Assembly: GCA_937973685.1 (NCBI GenBank)
Contig: CALJKJ010000050.1
Location: 1-64,000, forward strand
Direction: 5' to 3'
Source: an uncultured Flavobacteriales bacterium
Lineage (GTDB): Bacteria > Bacteroidota > Bacteroidia > Flavobacteriales_D > Crocinitomicaceae
DNA: 64,000 nucleotides
The position numbers were made by a program, and so were the translations under genes. Each line of letters starts with the position of its first letter. The stretch's first letter is position 1. The notes beneath the pieces are model-generated. The model was not told the DNA's origin, did no database searches, and saw only the letters and a list, made by a program, of their open reading frames with translations. This document shows positions 35,185 to 44,447 of the stretch, in pieces.

Positions 35185-35865
35185 CTAAAAAAATTCTTTG
35201 TCTTCCGCTTCAAATTTGAAACCCAGACGTTTACCTGTAGACATTTGCTCCCTTGAATTCTGTTCCATCATTTGAATTACACTCACTTTTGAAACGATAT
35301 CATAAGGTGGTGTTAACAAATCAAATTCAAGTGCATACATGAATGCTACATTAATAATATGCTTCATGATGGCATCATTCAATTGTGCTGCAGTCAAATC
35401 ACGAAATAAAAAGCCTAATTGACCTTTACCTTCAACCATAAAATGACTGTCTTTATTGATAAATATGCGACCAATCAAATAACCAACATCATTTAACCTG
35501 CTTTTCAGATACGATTCTGCCAAAAAATTATAGATATTGATCAAGCCGAAATACCCCCTATCTTTGTCTTCTTTCATATAATCTGTTTTCCAAACAGGAT
35601 GTTCCTCTGTTAGTTTAAACACATTGGTATGCATTTGAAATACCAAAACATCACTCCCTATAAAAACTTGAATTTGAAATTCTCCTTTGTGTTCTACATG
35701 CAGGCGGATACGGTCGTCATTAATTGCATGTCGCAATTCACCAATTTCCTCTAACAAATGGTGCTTAAAACGGTCGAAATGATTTTTTGTGTCTTGAAAA
35801 ATATCTTGCTTTAGTGCTGCTTTTTTTTCCAGTAAATCTTGTATTAATTTCAGTGAATCATTCAT
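35185..35865 (-). CDS. conserved hypothetical protein, cytoplasmic
   Basis: I do not recognise the family by name. The 226-residue protein has no signal peptide or membrane helix. A helical N-terminus (LIQDLLEKKAALKQDIFQDT) leads to an alpha/beta core with strands such as FQIQVFIGSDVLVFQMH, and a charged C-terminus (LGFKFEAEDKEFF). The even, soluble composition and position between tRNA-Glu and proS, both translation genes, are all that can be said. It ends 20 nt before the tRNA promoter region. Confidence 0.75.
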   Translation of the reverse strand: MNDSLKLIQDLLEKKAALKQDIFQDTKNHFDRFKHHLLEEIGELRHAINDDRIRLHVEHKGEFQIQVFIGSDVLVFQMHTNVFKLTEEHPVWKTDYMKEDKDRGYFGLINIYNFLAESYLKSRLNDVGYLIGRIFINKDSHFMVEGKGQLGFLFRDLTAAQLNDAIMKHIINVAFMYALEFDLLTPPYDIVSKVSVIQMMEQNSREQMSTGKRLGFKFEAEDKEFF

Positions 35866-35911
35866 GAGCTTCTATTTGAGTTCCAAATTAACAATAGTAT
35901 CGTTTCCAAAC

Positions 35912-35942
35912 AAAAAAAGTCGGAACATTATTCCGACTTTTT
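35912..35942 (-). terminator. proS terminator
   Basis: AAAAAGTCGGAA (35914-35925) and TTCCGACTTTTT (35931-35942) form a 12-bp stem with a 5-nt loop; seven T residues follow on the minus strand. It could also work in the opposite direction. Confidence 0.9.
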
Positions 35943-35961
35943 AAGCTTTATTAGGATTTGC

Positions 35962-37437
35962 TTAATATGCTTTTGCAAAGACAACGCGACCCGTTGAAGG
36001 TTTTCCTGTTACCATACATACTCCTGCTTCTGAAGGTATATCTAAAGGTATACAGCGAATGGTCGCTTGTGTTTCTTGTTTCACTTTTTCTTCCGTTTCT
36101 TTTGTACCATCCCAATGTGCTAAATAAAAACCTCCGTCTTTTTCCAAGCGCACTTTGAAATCTTCATACGTATCAACTGTGTGAATATTATCTGTTCGGA
36201 ACTTTTTAGAACGCTCCAATAAATTCGTTTGAATTTCGTCAAGTAATCCTTGAATATATGAAGCAATCCCTTCAATTGCAACAGCCGATTTTTCTTTTGT
36301 ATCGCGACGAGCTAATTCAACAACTCCATTTGCTAAATCTCTTGGACCAATTGCAATTCGAACTGGGACTCCTTTTGCTTCGTATTCCGCAAATTTCCAT
36401 CCTGGTCGTTTTTGATCATCTTTATCGTATTTAACGCGAATGTTCAATGCTTTCAACTCTCGTTCGATTGTTGCAACAGCATCATTAATCGCGATTAAAT
36501 CTTCTTCCGTTCGGTGAATTGGAACAATAACAACATGTATTGGCGCTAATGCTGGTGGTAAAACCAATCCTTCGTCATCCGAATGCGTCATGATTAACGC
36601 ACCCATTAAGCGTGTTGAAACACCCCAAGATGTTGCCCAAACATAATCCAATTTACCTTGCGCATCCGTGAATTTTACTTCAAATGCCTTTGCAAAATTT
36701 TGACCTAAGAAGTGTGACGTACCTGCTTGTAGTGCTTTTCCGTCTTGCATCATTGCTTCAATACAATACGTATCATCCGCTCCTGCAAAACGTTCGCTTT
36801 CCGATTTACGTCCACGCAAAACAGGCATAGCCATGTAGTTTTCAGCAAAATCGGTGTAAACATCTAACATTTGTTCCGCCTCAGCAATGGCTTCTTGTTG
36901 CGTTGCGTGAGCAGTGTGGCCTTCTTGCCATAAAAATTCAGCAGTACGAAGAAACAATCGAGTACGCATTTCCCAACGGACTACATTCGCCCATTGATTG
37001 ATTAATATTGGTAAATCGCGGTATGACTGGATCCAATTTTTATACGAATTCCAAATAATTGTTTCAGAAGTTGGACGAATGATTAACTCTTCTTCCAATT
37101 TTGCGTCTGGATCAACGATAACACCGTTTCCATTTGGATCGTTCTTCAAACGGTAATGAGTAACGACAGCGCATTCTTTTGCAAAACCATCAACGTGAGA
37201 AGCTTCTTTACTTAAATAAGACTTGGGAATTAACAGCGGGAAATATGCATTTGAGTGACCTGTTTCTTTGAATTTTTTATCCAAAATATCACGCATATTT
37301 TCCCATATAGCATAACCATATGGCTTTATAACCATGCAACCTCTGACATCTGAATGTTCAGCTAAATCAGCTCGTCCAACGAGTTCGTTGTACCATTTAG
37401 AATAATCTTCAGCGCGTGTTGTATATTTTTGAGCCAT
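35962..37437 (-). CDS. proS: prolyl-tRNA synthetase, archaeal/eukaryotic-type
   Basis: The 491-residue class II synthetase has the short form typical of Bacteroidota and archaea: no editing insertion, motif 2 at VVRWEMRTRLFLRTAEFLWQ with EGHTAH, and motif 3 near the GVSTRLMGALIM stretch. The anticodon-binding domain follows (PIHVVIVPIHR), and the zinc-binding-type C-terminus ends in GRVVFAKAY. It charges tRNA-Pro. A -7 element TAACTTTG (37480-37473) lies 35 nt before the ATG. Confidence 0.96.
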   Translation of the reverse strand: MAQKYTTRAEDYSKWYNELVGRADLAEHSDVRGCMVIKPYGYAIWENMRDILDKKFKETGHSNAYFPLLIPKSYLSKEASHVDGFAKECAVVTHYRLKNDPNGNGVIVDPDAKLEEELIIRPTSETIIWNSYKNWIQSYRDLPILINQWANVVRWEMRTRLFLRTAEFLWQEGHTAHATQQEAIAEAEQMLDVYTDFAENYMAMPVLRGRKSESERFAGADDTYCIEAMMQDGKALQAGTSHFLGQNFAKAFEVKFTDAQGKLDYVWATSWGVSTRLMGALIMTHSDDEGLVLPPALAPIHVVIVPIHRTEEDLIAINDAVATIERELKALNIRVKYDKDDQKRPGWKFAEYEAKGVPVRIAIGPRDLANGVVELARRDTKEKSAVAIEGIASYIQGLLDEIQTNLLERSKKFRTDNIHTVDTYEDFKVRLEKDGGFYLAHWDGTKETEEKVKQETQATIRCIPLDIPSEAGVCMVTGKPSTGRVVFAKAY

Positions 37438-37472
37438 TTCCCTGAATTGTTAAATTTTATTATTTGTTACCA

Positions 37473-37480
37473 CAAAGTTA
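37473..37480 (-). promoter_or_regulatory. -7 element of proS
   Basis: TAACTTTG on the minus strand with a TTG 22 nt further upstream (37505-37503), slightly wider than usual. Confidence 0.5.
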
Positions 37481-37521
37481 GAAATTATAACTATTTTTAA
37501 ATCAACTTAAAGCTTTTTCAC

Positions 37522-38385
37522 ATGAATAATTATCGATTTTTAGCTGTTTTTTCAATAAGCACTGTTTTATTGTCAAGTTGTGTCACTTCCGAAAAATGGA
37601 TTGAAGACGATGTATACTCTTTAAAAGAAGCAAGCCTACCAATCAATACGGATGTAAATGAAGATACGGATTACAATGCGTATATTTTTCAAAAACATAA
37701 TTCAGAAAACAAAATAGTATACGCAAATAATACAAATCAACAACAACTATTTTTTAACAATGGATTTAACCGAATGAATTTGTTGCGATTTGGCTTGTAT
37801 ATCAATAATTACAACAGACTAAATCAATTCAACTCTCCTTTCCTTGGAGCAAATGGACAAGTATATTATTCACTTTACGGTAATAATTCTTTTGGAAATG
37901 GCATTTTCTTTAACAATGGTTTTGGATATGTTGGTTTGAATAACAATTGGGGTTCAGCTACAAATTGGGCTTCAAACAATTCAAATTACAATGGAAATAA
38001 CGCTTTTACAAACACATCGCTCAATGGTCCTCGTGGTTCTATCTCAGGAATGGGCGGTTTAACTTCACGTTCAAAAAACACATTAAAAAGCACAAGTTTT
38101 ACTAGTCCTGCAAAAGTTGGACCTGTTCGCTCGCACAACATGCCTGTAGCAGCAATTCCACGACCTGCAAAAACGCCTGCAGTTCCAGTATCAGTTGGAC
38201 GTGTTGCTAACGGAGGTGCTGTTGGTCGTCCAACGGTTGGTGGTGTCATTCGCACGGCTGCTCGAACTGCAACAACCGTAACGACTGCTCCTCGCGTTGG
38301 AAATGGCGGCGGAATTTCTGTTGGTAGAAGTTCAGGAGGAGGTGGAGTAATTTCTGGTGGTGTTAAAACTGTTGGACGTCACTAA
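37522..38385 (+). CDS. Asn/Gly-rich lipoprotein of unknown function
   Basis: The 287-residue product has a signal peptide with lipobox LLSSC (Cys20). The mature part changes in composition: an acidic segment, then an Asn/Phe/Tyr/Gly-rich region from about 75 to 165 (GNNSFGNG, NNGFGYVGLNNNWG), then a basic, Ser/Pro/Thr tail ending in Gly/Val repeats (GRSSGGGGVISGGVKTVGRH). No catalytic motif is visible. It starts 84 nt from proS, divergently, and 2 nt before a FadL-like outer-membrane gene, so an envelope role with that protein is plausible. Confidence 0.75.
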   Translation: MNNYRFLAVFSISTVLLSSCVTSEKWIEDDVYSLKEASLPINTDVNEDTDYNAYIFQKHNSENKIVYANNTNQQQLFFNNGFNRMNLLRFGLYINNYNRLNQFNSPFLGANGQVYYSLYGNNSFGNGIFFNNGFGYVGLNNNWGSATNWASNNSNYNGNNAFTNTSLNGPRGSISGMGGLTSRSKNTLKSTSFTSPAKVGPVRSHNMPVAAIPRPAKTPAVPVSVGRVANGGAVGRPTVGGVIRTAARTATTVTTAPRVGNGGGISVGRSSGGGGVISGGVKTVGRH

Positions 38386-38387
38386 TA

Positions 38388-39857
38388 ATGAAAAGAATTT
38401 ATCTTCTCTTAACAGCTTTTTTAGCAAGCTCTTTTTGTTTATTGGCTCAAAATGAAATCGACATTTATCGTGCAGCAAACACCTTTAATGAAGGGACAGC
38501 TCGTTTTGATGCAATGGCTGGTTCGTTTGGAGCATTAGGTGCTGAAAGCGGTTGTGCACGAATCAATCCAGCAGGTCTGGCTCGTTACACGAATTCTTCT
38601 TTTGGATTTACTTTAAACGGAATAGCTACATCAAACTCAGCAAATTTTCAAAATCAGTTAACAACTACTTCTGATTTTTATTCACGATTATCCAATTTAA
38701 ATTTTGTCGTTGTAACTGACAAATCACTCAATCGTCAAGGTTTTCTCTTTTCTCAATTCGGTTTCGGAATCAATAGAATTGCAAATTTTAATTCCGTGTT
38801 TTCATACAAAGGTCAACAATTCGAATCGTTACTGGATGAATTCGCAAGTAATGGTTACGGAACTCAACCTGTTGATTTGAATAGTTACTTCCCCTTTTCA
38901 ACTTCGTTGGCATATGAAACATATGCTATTGATTTTAATAATCCAAGCTATATTCCACGATTAACAAGTGGAGATATGATTCACAATCGTACTGTTACAA
39001 CTTCTGGAGGAATTTCTGAATACTATTTTAATTTTAGCGGTAACTACATCAATAAATTATATATCGGTGGAAATCTAGGTATTCAACGATTGAAGTACGA
39101 TGAAAATATTGATCATTCAGAATCGTTAATTGACACGATTGGAGTTTCATTACGTTCGTTTAATTACAATTATCATTTTAATACCAAAGGAAATGGTTTA
39201 AACTTGAAAATTGGTATTATATATTTGCCACAAGATAATATTCGTCTCGGTTTTTCTATCCATACACCAACTTCATTTAATTTATTGGATCAAACAAATG
39301 CCAATATGACTGCCATGCATAATGACGGAATTCGAACTGTAGATCCATCATTGGTTCCAAAATCGACTTATAAATACAACTTAAGCACACCGGCTCGATT
39401 TATAGGATCATTTGGTTATGTATTTGAAAAAAGAGGCTGTATCAATATTGATGCTGAATTTTTGGATTACTCATGGGGGAAATTAAAACCAACAAACGAC
39501 CCAACTTATGAAACTTATAGTTTTTCCAACGAAAATGCAGCAGCTAAAGAACGTTTAAAAGCAGGTTTTAATTTGAAAATAGGCGGTGAAATCGTTTTTT
39601 CAAACAAGTTTTTTTTACGCGGTGGTTTCGCTAGCTACTTCAAAGGAGACAAAGCACTTCTTGTTTATGGTAAAAATGCCGACCAATTAATATCAGGAGG
39701 TGTTGGTTACAGATATGGCGCAATGACGCTAGACTTTGCCATAAAATCGTTTCTCCAAACAAAAGTTTACCAAGCTTTTACAGGAAGCTCAGCGTTGTTA
39801 GACTTAAAAACTACGACTTTTGTAATTGGTTTCAATTACAAATTCCCAACTAATTAA
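38388..39857 (+). CDS. FadL/OmpP1-like outer membrane protein
   Basis: The 489-residue protein has a signal peptide ending LLAQ and then the hallmark start EIDIYRAANTFNEGTARFDAMAGSFGALG ... INPAGLARYTNSSFGF, where AMAGAxxAxGxxxxAxxxNPAGLA is the FadL/TodX signature. Repeated beta strands follow, ending in FVIGFNYKFPTN. Related proteins are annotated as hydrophobic-compound transporters or hemin receptors; the substrate here cannot be told. It forms a pair with the preceding lipoprotein gene. Its last 8 bases overlap the end of the convergent glucosaminidase gene. Confidence 0.85.
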   Translation: MKRIYLLLTAFLASSFCLLAQNEIDIYRAANTFNEGTARFDAMAGSFGALGAESGCARINPAGLARYTNSSFGFTLNGIATSNSANFQNQLTTTSDFYSRLSNLNFVVVTDKSLNRQGFLFSQFGFGINRIANFNSVFSYKGQQFESLLDEFASNGYGTQPVDLNSYFPFSTSLAYETYAIDFNNPSYIPRLTSGDMIHNRTVTTSGGISEYYFNFSGNYINKLYIGGNLGIQRLKYDENIDHSESLIDTIGVSLRSFNYNYHFNTKGNGLNLKIGIIYLPQDNIRLGFSIHTPTSFNLLDQTNANMTAMHNDGIRTVDPSLVPKSTYKYNLSTPARFIGSFGYVFEKRGCINIDAEFLDYSWGKLKPTNDPTYETYSFSNENAAAKERLKAGFNLKIGGEIVFSNKFFLRGGFASYFKGDKALLVYGKNADQLISGGVGYRYGAMTLDFAIKSFLQTKVYQAFTGSSALLDLKTTTFVIGFNYKFPTN

Positions 39858-40803
39858 GTTCAATTACTTGACCTTTTTGTAAAACTGCAGTTGGTTTCAA
39901 CTTGTTTTTACGGACAATTGCACCAACTTTGATTGCTTCTTTTTGCGAAATCTCTTGAACAGTTTGCGATTGTTTTAAAGTGATGCTCTTTTTCTTAGAA
40001 TTCGAAGACGATTTTAAACGCGCTTTTTTGGGTTCAATGTATACAATATCTCCTTCTGCTAAGTATTCTTTTTTTTCATCGTAGCTATTGTAAGCATACA
40101 ATTGCCATAGCGCTAAATCAAATTCCTGTGCGATTTTGTAATAAGTATCTCCTTTTTTGGCAATGATGAAACGAACGGTATTGTTTTCTTTTTGTTGATG
40201 AGCAGCATTCGTTAATGCAGTCGCATCAATTTTTAATACGTGTTTATTATTTGATACTTGTTGGGCCAAGAGCTCTTCCCCATTTTTAGTCAGTGCTTTC
40301 TCATCGTATTGACTTAAGTTTAATCGCTCAATTAATTCTATCAACCTGTCGGCATAAGTTGGTAATGTTGCATAACCTGCTATTTTTAATCCTTCTGCCC
40401 ATGATTTGTAATCATCAATTGGTAATTGGAATAAAGCTTCGTATCTTTTTTTAGTTGTCAAAAATAAACTATGATCAACAAACGAAGCTTCGGCCGTTTC
40501 GTATTTACGAAAACATTCTTGCTCAGCATCGTCATCTATGAAAATAGTTTCTCCTGTCCAATCGTGACATTTGATTCCGAAATGATTGTTTGCTTCAACT
40601 GCTAATTTTGAATTACCATTTCCCGACTCCAACAAACCTTGTGCTAAAGTAATGCTTGCTGGTATGCGGTAAAGCGTCATTTGATTGACTGCTACAGCAG
40701 ACCAATTCGTAATATAATCTGTTGATGTTAGTTTGCTAACAGATTGATTACCAAATAAAAAGGTAAATTGAGTAAAACAAAAGAAAAATGTTAAAAAGCG
40801 CAT
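39850..40803 (-). CDS. LysM-containing glucosaminidase (peptidoglycan hydrolase)
   Basis: I take the ATG at 40803 (MRFLTFFFCFTQFTFLFG, a signal peptide) over an upstream in-frame ATG at 40836. The 317-residue protein has a glucosaminidase domain (about 30-160) with the catalytic-Glu motif TLAQGLLESGNGNSKLA and NNHFGIKCHDWTG, and KYETAEASFVDHSLFL. Two LysM-type segments follow: FIIAKKGDTYYKIAQEFDLA and a degenerate C-terminal one. It should cleave glycan strands in the periplasm during growth or division. Confidence 0.9.
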   Translation of the reverse strand: MRFLTFFFCFTQFTFLFGNQSVSKLTSTDYITNWSAVAVNQMTLYRIPASITLAQGLLESGNGNSKLAVEANNHFGIKCHDWTGETIFIDDDAEQECFRKYETAEASFVDHSLFLTTKKRYEALFQLPIDDYKSWAEGLKIAGYATLPTYADRLIELIERLNLSQYDEKALTKNGEELLAQQVSNNKHVLKIDATALTNAAHQQKENNTVRFIIAKKGDTYYKIAQEFDLALWQLYAYNSYDEKKEYLAEGDIVYIEPKKARLKSSSNSKKKSITLKQSQTVQEISQKEAIKVGAIVRKNKLKPTAVLQKGQVIELN

Positions 40804-40868
40804 GTTCGTACAGTTTGAATAACTATACGGAATCAAATTGAAAAAGTTTCAAAAAAACAGTGATGCTG

Positions 40869-41915
40869 TCACGCTAAATGATTCAACCACAGCATCGTAT
40901 CAACATCATCTGCAAAATCATCAATTTGGGGAGTTTGGGCTACACCAAAAGGAGTGTGGTTTTTCCCTACAATTACTTGTAATTCTGATCGATGCGCTTG
41001 AATAAATGAAGTTGCTTCGTCCAATGATTCGTAGCGTTCATAATAAATGACTGATAATGGCGCATGCAAACCTGTATCTTCTTTGAGCATGAAGCAATTG
41101 TTGTCCAAAAAAGGGATGCTATTCATTAAGAAAATAGTGCGGTTATAATCGTAATTATTCCCGTATTTGTGGTGATTTATAATGTCGCTATGGGGTAAAA
41201 AAGCTTCAAATAAACGATCAATATTGAAATCATTAGGAATAAACAATTTGGACACATTACGACACCCCATTCCAAAATAGAGAAAACAATCATCACCCAA
41301 AGCAGTCAACTCTTCGTTTGTCTCTTCGCCTGTCAAAACAGCAATCGATGTGCGGTTTTTTCTGAAAATATGCGGGTTTTTTCCAAAATATGTTTCAAAT
41401 TGCGCAATCGTATTGTTGCTACCAGTTGCAATTACAGCATCGAAATTTTTGAGTGGACCTACAACCAATTGAATTTTACTCTTCAGGCGTTCATCAATTT
41501 CGATTAATAACTGAATGACGTACATTGGGATACGGTTATCTTGAGAACTCAATTTGCACAAAGCATTATTTCCTGATAATAAAACACAGATCAAATCGTG
41601 AAAACCAACCAATGGAATATTTCCAGCCATTATCAAGGCAATTTTTTTCGGTTGATTTGTATACGAATAGTTGTTGGCAAAAGTTGTTAATGCTGTTTCT
41701 TCAAGCATTATTGACAACCCTTTCATGGATGATTTGATGTTCTTTTCAGTGAACCACGGATTGTGTTGCTTTTCTTTTTTGATCATCAATTGAAGGTTAT
41801 CCCATTCATTTTCTGTCAATCCACAATCGTAATCACGCCATTCATCATTCGAAGCAACTGCGTTAAAAATAGTACCTAATTGTACCAGTACTTTAATAAT
41901 CTCTTCTTTTTTCAC
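40869..41915 (-). CDS. acyl-CoA reductase, LuxC-like
   Basis: The 348-residue protein begins with GTG (41915), 4 nt after the -7 element TACCTTTG; no better start is available. It resembles the LuxC acyl-CoA/acyl-protein reductase family (PF05893): IALIMAGNIPLVGFHDLICVLLSGN and the YFGKNPHIFRKNRTSIAVLTG and FLYFGMGCRNVSKLFIP segments with a candidate nucleophilic Cys. In Bacteroidota this gene is typically found beside a ferredoxin gene, as here divergently. No LuxA/B/D genes are present, so a role in luminescence is excluded; reduction of a fatty acyl thioester is inferred. Confidence 0.85.
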   Translation of the reverse strand: MKKEEIIKVLVQLGTIFNAVASNDEWRDYDCGLTENEWDNLQLMIKKEKQHNPWFTEKNIKSSMKGLSIMLEETALTTFANNYSYTNQPKKIALIMAGNIPLVGFHDLICVLLSGNNALCKLSSQDNRIPMYVIQLLIEIDERLKSKIQLVVGPLKNFDAVIATGSNNTIAQFETYFGKNPHIFRKNRTSIAVLTGEETNEELTALGDDCFLYFGMGCRNVSKLFIPNDFNIDRLFEAFLPHSDIINHHKYGNNYDYNRTIFLMNSIPFLDNNCFMLKEDTGLHAPLSVIYYERYESLDEATSFIQAHRSELQVIVGKNHTPFGVAQTPQIDDFADDVDTMLWLNHLA

Positions 41916-41919
41916 GGTA

Positions 41920-41927
41920 CAAAGGTA
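41920..41927 (-). promoter_or_regulatory. -7 element of the acyl-CoA reductase gene, leaderless configuration
   Basis: TACCTTTG on the minus strand, 4 nt before the GTG start codon. Confidence 0.55.
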
Positions 41928-41991
41928 CGTTCTTTGGATTTATTTTTTGAAAGTTTAAACCAAATCACCAAACGAATTGTTAACTACTTAT

Positions 41992-41999
41992 TATATTTG
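41992..41999 (+). promoter_or_regulatory. -7 element of the ferredoxin gene
   Basis: Perfect TATATTTG, 19 nt before the ATG at 42019. The TTG at 41977-41979 is too close to act as the -33 box. Confidence 0.5.
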
Positions 42000-42018
42000 C
42001 AAAAAAAAAAACGCGATT

Positions 42019-42366
42019 ATGGCAATCATGATAACAGACGAATGCATCAACTGCGGTGCATGCGAACCAGAATGTCCTAACAATGCAATCTACGAAGGTG
42101 GAGCAGAATGGAAATACTCAGATGGTACGTCGTTAAAAGGGATGATTACTACATTGAACGGTGAAGAAATCGACGCAAGTTCTGATTTTGAACCAAAAGA
42201 CATGGATGTTTATTACATTGTAACAGACAAATGCACCGAATGTGTTGGTTTTCATGACGAACCACAATGTGCTGCTGTTTGTCCAGTAGATTGTTGCGTT
42301 GACGATCCTGAATACAGAGAATCAGAAGACGAATTACTAGCGAAAAAAGATTTCATGCACTTGTAA
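42019..42366 (+). CDS. 4Fe-4S ferredoxin
   Basis: The ATG at 42019 is used because an upstream in-frame ATG at 41977 precedes the -7 element. The 115-residue protein has the cluster motif CINCGACEPECPNNAIYEGG and a second set CTECVGFHDEPQCAAVCPVDCC, giving two 4Fe-4S clusters with a long insert and the acidic C-terminus DPEYRESEDELLAKKDF. It likely carries electrons for a nearby oxidoreductase; the divergent acyl-CoA reductase is the natural partner to test. AAAAAAAAAAA upstream serves as an A-rich initiation context. Confidence 0.93.
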   Translation: MAIMITDECINCGACEPECPNNAIYEGGAEWKYSDGTSLKGMITTLNGEEIDASSDFEPKDMDVYYIVTDKCTECVGFHDEPQCAAVCPVDCCVDDPEYRESEDELLAKKDFMHL

Positions 42367-42407
42367 GCTTTTGCTGTAACGAAAGCAACTAATTACATTA
42401 TATTCTC

Positions 42408-43478
42408 ATGAAAATTAAGCTTTCACTTATACTTTTATTCGCAACTTTTCAACTTATTAGTCAATTCGATTATTCAAATCGCGTTACTGAACTATCAATC
42501 CTACTCGATTCCTTGCGGTCAGCAAAAACGGACGATGATAAAAGCAGTATCAATGACCGCTTTAGTTCGTTAATGGAAAAAACATTGAATGAACCCACAA
42601 TTTTTGATTATAATTTCAATGAATTAACTTCAATTGGTTGTATCGATAGTCCTGATGGTGAATTGCGCATAGTTAATTGGAACATTGAACAAGAAGACGA
42701 ATCTCAACGGTATTTTGGTTACGTATTAAAGCGAGACATCAAAAAAAACAAACACACTGTTTATGTACTGACTCAAAATATTTACTCGGAATTAAAACCA
42801 GCTGAAACAATCGATGCAGCTAATTGGTATGGTGCACTTTACTACAAAATAATCCCTGAAATAAAAGGGACAAAAAAATATTACACTGTTTTGGGTTGGA
42901 ACGCTGCAACGAAAGAAAGTAACATGAAATTGATTGACGTGATTTCATTTTCAGGAAACACGTTAAAATTAGGTGCTCCTATTTTTAAAATTGCAAACAA
43001 CACCTTAAAACGTGTTTTTTTTGAGCATTCAAGAAAAGCAAACATTTCATTGAAATGGGAACCTGAATACAAGCGTATCATCTTCGATCATTTATCGCCT
43101 GAAACACCTTCCATGATCGGTTTTTATGAATTCTATGTGCCCGACATGACTTACGATGCTTTTGTTTTTGAAGAAGGTAAATGGGTATTAATAGAAGATG
43201 TAGTTGGAATCAATAAAGAATCAAAAGAAGTAAAAGTTGCGGTCATTAATCCCGAAACTGGTGAAATAGAAATGGTTTCAAAAAAAGGAGAATGGATAGA
43301 CCCTTCCAGTAATAACGGTTCCGTTTCAGAGACACATGTCCCTGCAATGCCTTCCTCAAATGAACCGAAAAAAGGGAAAGAAAAAAAGAAAAAAGAAACC
43401 CAAACTGCGTTAGAAAAATACGAAAAGTCGAAAGGTAAAAAAGCGCGTAAAAAGCCAAAAAGTATTACTCGTAACTAA
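42408..43478 (+). CDS. conserved secreted protein with Lys-rich tail
   Basis: The 356-residue product has a signal peptide (LILLFATFQLISQ) and a middle region with strands such as LRIVNWNIEQEDESQRYFGY and KYYTVLGWNAATKESNMK, which recalls a family of Bacteroidota envelope proteins I cannot name. The final 40 residues are strongly basic (KKGKEKKKKE ... KKARKKPKS), unusual for a periplasmic protein. It follows the ferredoxin gene by 41 nt and may be co-transcribed. No catalytic motif is visible. Confidence 0.75.
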   Translation: MKIKLSLILLFATFQLISQFDYSNRVTELSILLDSLRSAKTDDDKSSINDRFSSLMEKTLNEPTIFDYNFNELTSIGCIDSPDGELRIVNWNIEQEDESQRYFGYVLKRDIKKNKHTVYVLTQNIYSELKPAETIDAANWYGALYYKIIPEIKGTKKYYTVLGWNAATKESNMKLIDVISFSGNTLKLGAPIFKIANNTLKRVFFEHSRKANISLKWEPEYKRIIFDHLSPETPSMIGFYEFYVPDMTYDAFVFEEGKWVLIEDVVGINKESKEVKVAVINPETGEIEMVSKKGEWIDPSSNNGSVSETHVPAMPSSNEPKKGKEKKKKETQTALEKYEKSKGKKARKKPKSITRN

Positions 43479-43634
43479 TTAATCATTGTTAGAGGCGCGG
43501 CTTAAACACTTCATTTTATATCTGTTATTTCTTCAACATACTATTAACATTTTAGTAGTTGATAAATTTACCACCCAAACAGTATCAAAAGCTCAAATGT
43601 AAAACGTATCTTTAACATCTAATTTTCTTCCATT

Positions 43635-44447
43635 ATGGGTAAAATCATTGCAATTGCAAATCAAAAAGGTGGTGTTGGTAAAACGACAACAGCAATCAAC
43701 TTAGGCGGTTGTTTTGGTGTTTTGGAATACAAAACATTGATCGTCGATGCTGATCCTCAAGCAAATGCAACTTCAGGAGTTGGTCTTGACCCGAGAAACA
43801 CACGTAATATTTACGACTGTTTGATTAACGACGTTCACCCATCTGAATTAATTATACCGACATCAAATCCGAATTTAGACATTATCCCCTCTCACATTGA
43901 TTTGGTTGGTGCAGAATTGGAAATGATCAATTTACCCAATCGAGAATACTTGTTGAAAAGTGCTTTGGAGAAAATCAAAGATCAGTATGATTTTATCATC
44001 ATTGATTGTTCTCCTTCATTGGGATTGATAACAGTGAATGCATTGACTGCCGCTGATTCGGTAATGATACCTGTTCAATGTGAATATTTTGCATTAGAAG
44101 GTTTGGGGAAATTATTGAATACCATCAAAATCGTACAAGGACGATTGAATCAAGATTTGGAAATCGAAGGAATTGTATTAACACTTTACGATTCGCGATT
44201 ACGACTTGCAAATCAGGTTGTGGAAGAAGTGAAAACACATTTTCAGGATTTAGTTTTCGACACGGTCATCCACCGCAATAGCAAATTAGCTGAAACACCA
44301 AGTTACGGTGAAACTATCGTGACATATGATGCGGGAAGTAAAGGTGCAATCAATTATTTGAATTTTGCACGCGAAATTTTACAACGCAACGATTTGACAA
44401 AAATTGGGAACAACGATAAACAATTTCAAGTAGATAATGACATCTAA
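43635..44447 (+). CDS. parA: chromosome partitioning ATPase ParA
   Basis: The 270-residue ATPase has the deviant Walker A KGGVGKTT at the N-terminus, Walker B-type IIDCSPSLGLITVNAL, and DADPQANATSG. These define ParA/Soj, which forms nucleoid-bound ATP dimers and segregates origin-proximal DNA with ParB. A -7 variant TATCTTTA (43607-43614) is 20 nt upstream. The reading frame overlaps parB by 11 nt, so translation is coupled. Confidence 0.96.
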   Translation: MGKIIAIANQKGGVGKTTTAINLGGCFGVLEYKTLIVDADPQANATSGVGLDPRNTRNIYDCLINDVHPSELIIPTSNPNLDIIPSHIDLVGAELEMINLPNREYLLKSALEKIKDQYDFIIIDCSPSLGLITVNALTAADSVMIPVQCEYFALEGLGKLLNTIKIVQGRLNQDLEIEGIVLTLYDSRLRLANQVVEEVKTHFQDLVFDTVIHRNSKLAETPSYGETIVTYDAGSKGAINYLNFAREILQRNDLTKIGNNDKQFQVDNDI

